DNA from: Diphasiastrum complanatum
Lineage: Eukaryota > Streptophyta > Lycopodiopsida > Lycopodiales > Lycopodiaceae
Direction: 5' to 3'
Length of the DNA: 64,000 bases
Assembly: GCA_029204225.1 (NCBI GenBank)
Contig: MU831575.1
Location: 1 to 64,000 of the forward strand
The notes under the pieces: generated by a model
The model's database searches: none
Told to the model about the DNA's origin: nothing
Seen by the model: only the letters and a program-made list of their open reading frames with translations
Made by a program: the position numbers and the translations under genes
Shown here: piece after piece, positions 56,617-64,000 of the stretch
Layout: the number at the start of each line of letters is the position of its first letter
Numbering within the stretch: position 1 is the first letter of the stretch

Positions 56617-57079
56617 CATCCCCAGAATTATGACAACATTATCTATCCAATTGTTTATGAGGTTGTTTCTTATCACACAAGGCATCAACATTTCTGAAAT
56701 CAAGGCTGGGATGAAATTAGCTCCTCAAAGAACAGGTAATTGCATTATCCAGGGAAAGCATTCCCACCGTTGAGGAACGCTGGGAGAATTCCCCAGGCAA
56801 CATCAAAGTTCCTAGGAACATGGCCTTTGCTCAGAGGGGAGGGAATTCCCCATTCCCAGGAAGGAGCAACATGTTTTTATGGTAACTATGATTTTTCACA
56901 CAGCAAGTTTTCCTGCATAGAATTGAAGATGCTATTCTGTCAAATATTTTACAAATAGTTTTCCATAAAAATTGCATTTTGTGCCTGAAAGCATGGGTAT
57001 GGCAGCTTCTATCAAAACACACACAATTTATGGCCGTAATCATAAACATTCACGTAAGCAGACAAAATGGGTAGCTCAA

Positions 57080-58612
57080 TCACTGAACCTGCAGGGCTTG
57101 TTGCTGCTTCACAACAAGCTCATGGTAATACAGCAAAATTGACATGGGCTGACCTACAATGCAGAAAAAGAACCAAAAAATCATGTTCCCCATCGTAGAA
57201 CTTTGGTACTTTCTTTGTAGCCAATTTGTAAGAAGGACCAGGGGCACTTGGAGCATTATGGCTAGAAAGGCCCAGCATCTGAAGAAGTGGCAAGGGATTC
57301 CGATAACAACTTCATGAAATATTCCAGAAATTGTAAATACAACAATCAAGGTTGTGTGTTTCGGAATCCCAAGGCGGAGACATGGAAAATAGATGTGCCT
57401 CACAAGCCATCTATGCACAGGCATATTCCACATCCTCCAGTAATCCTCCACAGTCTTTGCATTCCACCAATCCTTATAGAACTCACGATCCCCAAAGCGT
57501 AAAAGCTCAGCCAGAATGTTGAACCATAAATGAAAGAAGACATAAAACATGCAAAGCCATACATACAGAGTTGGAATGGACAGCTTCAACATCCTCTCAA
57601 TTGAAGACAAAAAGTTTCCTTTTAGTGGATGCTCTGAGTTTTTAATAGTAGGGGTGATATATTGCTCTATGATGAATGCTGCAAGCCCCAGAAACACAAC
57701 CAGTTTGCCAATTTGTCCCAAAACCCAGCCTTTTCTGACACAGGGGGATCTGGGATAGCTAAGCTGATAACACAATGTGGGTGCCACCATGAAGTACCCA
57801 ATATTTGCCACTGTGATGTTATCTGGATAATCAACCACCTGCGCATCAGCTGGAATATCGGGTTTCTCGCCGCCAGAAAGCGCGAGCTGCCGGATGTCTG
57901 CATTGGTGTGGGCATAAGAAACAAGCTTCATCCAGCCTGTGATTGCCAAGAAAATGAGAGCAAAGCCTGGGACTGGGGTAGACTTCACACTCTCTATCAC
58001 ATAAGCAGGGTAAAGAATTGCAACTGTGCAATTTACTAAGTGCAGAAGCCTGACCATACCCTCAGAAATCAAGGCACTTGCCATCAATTTCTCAGCAACA
58101 AGAGCTAAGATTGGGAAGATGGGTAGGGACAGCCCACAAATGAGAAGCGGCCAGTCCTTAGCAGACATGGAGCTGAACCAGAAGCTTGCTTGACTCAATA
58201 GCCCATACTTCTTCAGGTTTTCAATGATCAGCCTGCCCTTCACGGCCACCAAAATGACAATACACAGGTTGGAGAGCCCTGCATGGCTCTGCTGGAAGAT
58301 GGCCTTGGAGCTGAGGGGGCTCTCCCTGGCCCTCTTGTGCACGGGTGCTGATGCAGGGATCGTCCAGTTCAAATTGGGGTCCAGAGAGCCTTTCTTTGGA
58401 GGGGGTTGCTCATTCTGAAGGTGGGGGAATTTGGGTTGAGAAGAGGTGGAATGGATGCTTTCTGATCGCCGCCTCAGGCCGCTTTCACCTTGAGAGCTGA
58501 TCATTCCCTGTGAATCAGTCTGATTTGCTGGTTTTGCTTCCGAGGCTGCAACTGATTCAGCTACAGCATCAGTTTGATCTTTTGATTTTGAGCCTGGAAA
58601 TGCTTCCCCCAT
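57080..58612 (-). CDS. DGAT1: Diacylglycerol O-acyltransferase 1, uninterrupted reading frame
   Basis: Catalyses the last step of triacylglycerol synthesis (diacylglycerol plus acyl-CoA) in the ER membrane. It is a member of the MBOAT family. From Met at 58612 the protein has 510 residues, the usual plant length. It has a disordered N-terminus with the LRRRS-type motif, then about nine hydrophobic segments from about residue 110, the FYKDWWN motif at about 378-384, then WRMWNMPVHRW and RHIYFPCLR, the catalytic-type His in GIFHEVVIG at about 433, and a C-terminal GQPMSILLYYHE. The frame is open a further 48 codons to 58756, but that Met lies in the putative promoter module, so the 58612 start is preferred. 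Plant DGAT1 genes normally have many introns. None is present here, so a retrocopy or a lineage-specific intronless gene is possible. Confidence 0.93.
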   Translation of the reverse strand: MGEAFPGSKSKDQTDAVAESVAASEAKPANQTDSQGMISSQGESGLRRRSESIHSTSSQPKFPHLQNEQPPPKKGSLDPNLNWTIPASAPVHKRARESPLSSKAIFQQSHAGLSNLCIVILVAVKGRLIIENLKKYGLLSQASFWFSSMSAKDWPLLICGLSLPIFPILALVAEKLMASALISEGMVRLLHLVNCTVAILYPAYVIESVKSTPVPGFALIFLAITGWMKLVSYAHTNADIRQLALSGGEKPDIPADAQVVDYPDNITVANIGYFMVAPTLCYQLSYPRSPCVRKGWVLGQIGKLVVFLGLAAFIIEQYITPTIKNSEHPLKGNFLSSIERMLKLSIPTLYVWLCMFYVFFHLWFNILAELLRFGDREFYKDWWNAKTVEDYWRMWNMPVHRWLVRHIYFPCLRLGIPKHTTLIVVFTISGIFHEVVIGIPCHFFRCWAFLAIMLQVPLVLLTNWLQRKYQSSTMGNMIFWFFFCIVGQPMSILLYYHELVVKQQQALQVQ

Positions 58613-58744
58613 CGCATCTATGCAAGAGCTATGGTTTTGCTTCCGCCATCGCTGATCGAGGAGGGGATTAAACAGATGCCAACTCTCATGATCGCCCAGA
58701 TTTCCAAGCAAAAGGAAGAGAAATCCGTCGGTGATATGTACTGG

Positions 58745-58844
58745 ACGCGCGCCCACTTAGATGTATTCCACGTGTCAACGTGCCACGTGGACGGTGAGAT
58801 TTTAGAACACGTGGATAAATCTGAATATGACTAGGATCATCCAA
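58745..58844 (-). promoter_or_regulatory. DGAT1 upstream module with three G-boxes and a GCGCGC box
   Basis: In gene orientation: TTGGATGATC (58844-58835), CCACGTGTT (58814-58806), CCACGTGGC (58790-58782), CCACGTGTC (58775-58768), AGTGGGCGCGCGT (58757-58745). CACGTG with these flanks is an ABRE/G-box. No TATA box is obvious downstream. It shows the same order and similar spacing as upstream of the gene at 34303. Confidence 0.65.
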
Positions 58845-59083
58845 TGGTTGCGAATCTAAAAGTGCTGCGTGTGGGGAAAAAATTGCTGGCCTGCACGAGT
58901 CCAAGCCTCAAGTCAAGTTTCCTCGTTATGTTACTAGGCAGTATGGGTGGAGCTATTACCTATGTGTTCCATGATGCTTGAAAGTTGCACAATAATCCAA
59001 GAGTGGTGTATGCTTGCAAGCATCTACAAACCTTTCAAGACCTACCTTTGGATGATGACAAGTCTTGATAACCAAGACATCCA

Positions 59084-59119
<36 letters not shown>

Positions 59120-59469
59120 TTGTGGTGCATGCCTCTCAAGAATCCAAATGGACGAGGTGAATGCTTGGATGATGGTGGCTTTGCTTAATCTTAGCACCCT
59201 GGGCACTCCTTGCACCACTCGTGCAATCATTACCATAATTTTTTCTTGGTTTTCATTCCTTGTCATGGTGCAGGGAACATAAATACTTATGAGAGTAACC
59301 ACAAATATCATGATGTACTCACTCATTTCATGATTCGATATAAAAAAAAATCACGATTTATTATTGACAATTGAATATTCACAATTTAAGTATCTAGAAA
59401 AGTCGACATTTTTTATTCACAATTGCATTATAAAAAATGTCACAATCAAAGTATTCAGAGTTTTCTGTA
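58845..59469. other. Non-coding; short (CT)n tract at 59086-59115
   Basis: No gene recognised. The CT run is about 15 units. The frames across 58947-59282 read through the repeat and have no recognisable motif. Confidence 0.5.
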
Positions 59470-59790
59470 CTTTCACACATGTGAGTACTTCTGAAACCAT
59501 GTGAATGATCTACTAAGATGTGTGTGATTGCACATAGATCAATCTAGATTGAGATACAAGCATACTAGCTTCAAAAACTAAGGGAAGAGCACTCTACACA
59601 TGCATCAAACATCAACCATTCATCACACATAATGAAAGGACACTATCCATGAAAAAACCAAGTATAGATTTGGCTTCCTCTCGAGTAGAGAGAGAACGTG
59701 AAGTAAAAACTAAGTGTTGGAGCATGCTATCGAGTCAATCTTGATACCAAAAACTAAATATGGACTCATCCTCACTCCCACTCATAGTGG
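59470..59790 (-). repeat. Highly diverged E-type LTR remnant
   Basis: Shares block order with the E LTRs in plus orientation (TTTCACACATGTGAG, TGCACATAGATC-like, TAGATTGAGAT, ACACATGCATCAA, CTCGAGTAGAGAGAGA) but with many substitutions. Ends not determined. Confidence 0.45.
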
Positions 59791-59857
59791 CTCGAGATCC
59801 AAGAGTGTGATAATGATGAAATTTGATTGGACCTCTAAAACACCACCTCTTACTATG

Positions 59858-60671
59858 TGTTAGCAACTGTGCAAACACAGTGAGAATATCAAAAAAGAAA
59901 TAAAACTCCGTGGCATGTGTTTTGTAAGCCCATGTATGAGTATTTGCTAATAAACTTCTACTATGGCATGTGTTTTGTAAGACCATGGGTAGAAGCTTAA
60001 AATAATAAAATAATTTAAACTTAGGAATAGAACATAGATTTAAGAAACTTAAGCTTAGAAATATTCTAAGTTCTCACAAATTATCTTAAGTCCCAAGTTA
60101 GAAACTTTTTAAAGTTCTAAGTTCTAAGTTAGAAGACTTAGAATGGCTAGCTCTAAACTAATCCCATAAGTTAGTGGATACTTATGGAAGGCCCTTCTTG
60201 CTATAAGAAGTTAAGCGTATTATGCTACTCTATTTTTGAGATTATCATTCTATTTCATTTGTGTTCCTTTTGGGAAGGTGCGTAGCTTGAGGGAAGGTGC
60301 TTTTCCTCTTACCTCCTCCTCATTCGTTTGTATTGTGGCATGTGTTTTATTGGTTCTATGTTTAGTATTAGCCGCAATCTCATTTTATTACGCTTTGGGT
60401 GTTAAGTAGAATTTAGATTAATCTTCTTGCTAGTTGGGGAAGCCTTAGCAAGACTTTGTATTTCTTAAGTAGGTGGCTAGTTGGGTACTGCCTTAGCCAC
60501 GCCATTTATTTCCGAGCACTAGTTGGAGAGCCTTAGTGCTCCATTTCGTTTATGTTTTCATTTTGCTAAGAAGCTTGTAGAAACTTAAGAAGTGGACGAA
60601 CCTCTACATCCCTATACTACATGCGTAAATAGATCTAGCCACTGTACTACAAATTAGAAATACTTACAACA
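59858..60671 (+). repeat. 5' LTR of the gypsy element (814 bp)
   Basis: Starts TGTTAGCAAC and ends ACTTACAACA, directly followed by TTGGCGCC. A partial inverted copy is at 15770-16169. Contains many TCTAAGTT/AACTTAGA-type words that could fold. Confidence 0.8.
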
Positions 60672-60687
60672 TTGGCGCCATTCCCGC
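60672..60687 (+). promoter_or_regulatory. Gypsy primer-binding site
   Basis: TTGGCGCCATTCCCGC begins right after the LTR. TGGCGCC is a common PBS start in plant Ty3/gypsy elements. 60690-61545 is leader with no convincing frame. Confidence 0.75.
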
Positions 60688-61545
60688 TTTTTATAATTTT
60701 TTCTACCTAGCTTTCCTTTCCTTTCCTTTTTTTCGTTTCCGTGTTTGTGTGTATGCTTGCTTGATTTTTATCTTCACACTACAGCATGAGTCTTCTCTCC
60801 AGGCCCTCAACGAACTGCGGAACAACCTATCAAGTTGGGGAGGAAGCAACAAAAGAGTCAACTTGGGCATTTTCTTTGAAAGAAGTGATCCAAGTGACAT
60901 TTTTTTTTGACCAAATAGGTTTATCAGAATTCGTTGGTCTGTTTGCAGCCATAACAGACATTGATCTTCCATTCAAACACCTCAACGAATTCTGACCCTA
61001 CTAGGATTCTATGAAAACACCCTGATATACTGTCAAAATCCGTTGTTTTCCAAACAAATCTTGGTCTTAGAATTCGTCAGTTTCATTGAGACTAGATCTA
61101 TCAAAGATCAATCCTCCAGCAACTCCGCGAATTCTATCTCTGAGATTTTTTCTTTTTTTTGTCAGAAGACCTTTTTCACTATTTCCCTTGTCTATCAATC
61201 AAACCTCAATATCAAAAATCACCAGTCATACCACAAAATCGCCCATAGTGAGCATGATTTCTTTGTTCCCTCTATGATTTCTATCCCTAAAAAAATTCCC
61301 AAAAAAACATCAAAAAATAGTATTTTAACATAAAGCACCTCCTGTCAGAGTTCGCGAGTACTGCAGTTGGATTCATCTGACTGTCCACGATTTCTCGTAC
61401 TGACCACAAATTCTATTACAGCTTAAAAGTCTAGTGTTTGTCCACAATCCTCCATTCTACAAGAAAACTGTCCTTTTTGACTTTTTGGCCAAGTATAGTA
61501 TCGCCCTGATCATCTGTACTGTTACTCTGCTCCTCATACTACATC

Positions 61546-62280
61546 ATGTCTCGAGATTGTACTGAATCTTCCAATCTGGATCCTCCACAACTAGAATGCA
61601 GAATTTCACGTATTGATGCACCAAAGTACGATAGAAAATCAGACCCAGTTAGATTTCTCCAAGACTTTGATAATGCATGTCGTTTATATGGAGATACCTC
61701 TGAAACCAAAAAGCTCACACTACTCTTGATGGTACTCTATGGAACAGCCAAAGAGTGGTATCTCAACCTTGAAGCTCTTGATCTTGCTTTCTAGACTGCC
61801 CTCAAGGATGCTCTCATCAAGCATTTCAAACCATCCAAACTGACTCAGATCCCATTCATCCAAATCACCCATATCAAGATGCGTCGTGAAGAGTCGGTTC
61901 GAAACTACATTGAGCATTTTAAACATCTCAAAGTAGAATGTGTTGATGAAAATATCACTGAACGTATGGCCATCAAATTGTTCTTCGTTGGACTGCCTAA
62001 AAACATCCGTCGTGAACTAAAACCAGTTGACCTTTATGATCAACTTAAAGACATAATGACTGATGTTATCCGTGACTAAGATGAAGACTCTGATGACAAC
62101 TTTGATAATAGTGAAAAAAAATCTAAGAATCATGAACGTCTTAACCACCCGAAACATAAAAATACCGCCCAGTCTTCTGAACTTCTGCAGCAAATGGAAG
62201 CCTGGCACAAAGCTCAAAAAACTAATATGGATAAACGATCTGTTTACAACATCACACTGCTAATGAGTGTCCTCAACTGT
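61546..62280 (+). pseudogene. Gypsy gag
   Basis: ATG at 61546. The frame reads YDRKSDPVRFLQDFDNACRL and LYGTAKEWYLNLEAL, typical of Retrotrans_gag. TAG at 61792-61794 stands where Gln is expected. The frame recovers as KRREESVRNYIEHFKHLK-like sequence to 62079 with another stop, and continues acidic and degenerate to about 62280. Confidence 0.8.
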
Positions 62281-62534
62281 GAAATCATTTTCCAATAGAA
62301 CCCAGACCCATGTATCGAGCATACCGCCCCTACCCTCCACAACAGTCCATTCTACAGCCAGGGGTGTACCAACCATGACCAGCTGCACCAAATCAGTACC
62401 AACCACGTCAACAGTTTGTTGTTAACCAACTCGCTCCACAACAAGTTGTCCACTATCTTGATCCTAATATTATCGATCCAACAACTTATTATGTAGAAGA
62501 CACTACTCAACCGAGATACACCACTAAGACCGTT

Positions 62535-62882
62535 GTGTATTATATGTATGATCCTAATGCTCAACCGATTGACCCCCATGCCCAGACCTATAATCCTAAC
62601 CAAGCTGTGTTTGTCACGCATCAAATCCTAGCAATACAAGGATGTTTTATTTGCACTGGTAAACATCCTAGTATTTGTTGCCCAGTAAAACTTCGCTTTC
62701 TATTAGCTTGTGAAAATTCCAGCATTGAACATCATGTGAAGGATTGTCCTTCTCGATCTAAATCAGCTGCTCCTGTCTGTTCCATGCAAGTAGAAATATT
62801 GCCAGTCGAAACTCATCCAACATGGGTTCGTGGACAAACCCAATGCCAAATCCCTACAATTGCACCCAGCAAAACCCAGTAG
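62535..62882 (+). pseudogene. Gypsy gag C-terminus, Cys/His region
   Basis: Pro/Gln/Tyr-rich sequence, then CFICTGKHPSICC and HHVKDCPSR, a Cys/His arrangement like an atypical zinc knuckle. Frame broken on both sides. Confidence 0.6.
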
Positions 62883-63074
62883 CATAATGTTTCTCTAAGT
62901 GAAGATTTGACACCCATTTTCTATCCTCACCCATCCGAAGAAATTAGACTGCATCACCAGTATTGACAGACCAATACTCTTCCACCTCTCATAAAGTACC
63001 TCACACGTCTTTTGAGAACAAAACCCTTGAAGGCACTGAAGTTTGGGGGGATTTATTACAAGATAACGTGACAT

Positions 63075-63690
63075 GTGGGTAAGTGGAAACAACAAATCCA
63101 ATCCACCAACACCACCATCCCTGACGAGTTGCTCAAAATGCCATTACACCTCACAAATCTACTCAGTGAAAGGGGCAATATCAAGATTCCAGCTACTCAT
63201 CACCAATCTCACGAAGTCCTCGCTGTACTGGATGGTGGCTCAGGTGTCAACATCGTTTCTACCTCCTCATGTTAGAATGAAATCTGAGAGACAAACTCAC
63301 CAAACCCACATGTCAGCTTAGGATGGCTGATCAATGTGGTTCGACCTACCAGTTTTTTTTTACAAGTTCTGATCAAACTAGGAAGTTTGAAATTTTCTAT
63401 AGACCTAGTCGTACTCGAAATTTTTCTAGTAATGTCTATTCCTACGAGTTACTACTTGATCGCCCATGGCTCACCAATGCAAGAGTCGTTCATGATTGGA
63501 GCAAAGGACGAGTCACCTTTGGAAATAGAGACAACTCTACTACCATTGATTCATCTGGCAAACTCAAACCCGCACGTTTTCACATTGAGGTATCATGTAC
63601 TACTGATTCAATGTTTGAGCCATACCAGTCCACTCAAGAAAAAGGTCATTATGTTGAATCTACTGATATCATAAACTAGATTCACAGTTT
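63075..63690 (+). pseudogene. Gypsy aspartic protease region
   Basis: VLDGGSGVNIVS (about 63225-63260) is the gypsy protease active-site box with DGG where D-T/S-G is usual in other families. After a frame change, YELLLDRPWLTNARVVHDW and GRVTFG follow at 63440-63525, the conserved sequence after the protease. The frame remains largely open, apart from a TAG at 63677, towards 63900. Confidence 0.8.
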
Positions 63691-64000
63691 GGCTACCATT
63701 GATTGTGTCGATTATTGTGCTCAACATAAGGATGATTGTACCTATACTCCATGGGCCGATAACAAACAAATTCCTGATCTAGAGGCCCCTATCATTAATA
63801 TCAATTTTATTGATATTCTTCCACATAATGATGAGTTGCTAAATGTTGCATGGCTACCTACTGATGAATCAGAAAATTTATTCGTAGATGACAAAAATGT
63901 CTTACGAATTCAGAATTGTCTAGAAAAATTGGCATTTCTGATATTCAGATACTCAACTACATGGAGACACTTCCACTCAAGGCCTTTCCATAGTATTCAT

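Larger units (their letters stand above)
59858..64000 (+). mobile_element. Ty3/gypsy element, 5' part (runs off the window)
   Basis: 5' LTR, PBS, leader, gag, linker and protease in the right order, with stops and frameshifts throughout. RT and the rest lie beyond 64000. Confidence 0.82.

Overview
This is nuclear DNA from a land plant with a large, retrotransposon-rich genome. The evidence is nested Ty1/copia and Ty3/gypsy elements, primer-binding sites complementary to plant initiator-tRNA(Met), plant-type introns, and a plant DGAT1 gene. The species cannot be named from the sequence. A non-model lineage (fern, lycophyte or gymnosperm) is plausible but is only an inference. Only two host genes are convincing: an unrecognised plant gene with three exons (34303-39343, + strand) and an uninterrupted DGAT1 reading frame (57080-58612, - strand). 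Nearly everything else is mobile DNA or its debris.

Layout. 1-4831 is the 3' part of an apparently intact copia element (A), inserted in an LTR of another family (D, 4832-5179). 5180-16980 is old debris: minus-strand copia and gypsy fragments, a SWIM zinc-finger pseudogene (12772-13688), and coding-like exons of unknown identity (13700-16812) broken by a gypsy LTR. 16983-30918 is a degenerate copia element (C). Its LTR/gag portion has been inverted, and it is interrupted by a young full-length copia element (B, 20795-27225, TSD GGAGA), by an E-family solo LTR (28296-29032, TSD CAAGA) and by an E LTR fragment. A (GA)n tract (30922-31370) separates C from a minus-strand copia remnant (F1). A second F copy in inverse orientation (F2) lies at 41.9-44.3 kb, so the two F copies flank the first host gene.

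The 3.5 kb first intron of that gene holds a copia fragment and, within it, a 396-bp terminal-repeat element (36348-36743). Each of its 144-bp LTRs carries a tRNA-like sequence with perfect A and B boxes. A second element with a different LTR but a homologous internal domain abuts it. 46.4-54.6 kb holds two convergent, unrecognised coding regions, probably from a DNA transposon. The minus-strand one is split by a 5-kb minus-strand copia element (E, 49041-54040, TSD CAAGA). 55.4-59.8 kb holds a D-family LTR, a tiny tRNA-derived retroelement with a 16-bp target duplication, and DGAT1. 59858-64000 is the 5' part of a degenerate gypsy element (LTR, PBS, gag, protease) that runs off the window.

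Themes. (1) A palindrome centred on CACACGTGTG recurs in LTRs and leaders of several unrelated-looking copia families. (2) The two host genes share an ordered promoter module: TTGGATGATC, CCACGTGTT, CCACGTGGC, then a GGGCGCGCGT box. (3) Identical TSDs, restored reading frames and LTR differences give a readable insertion history.
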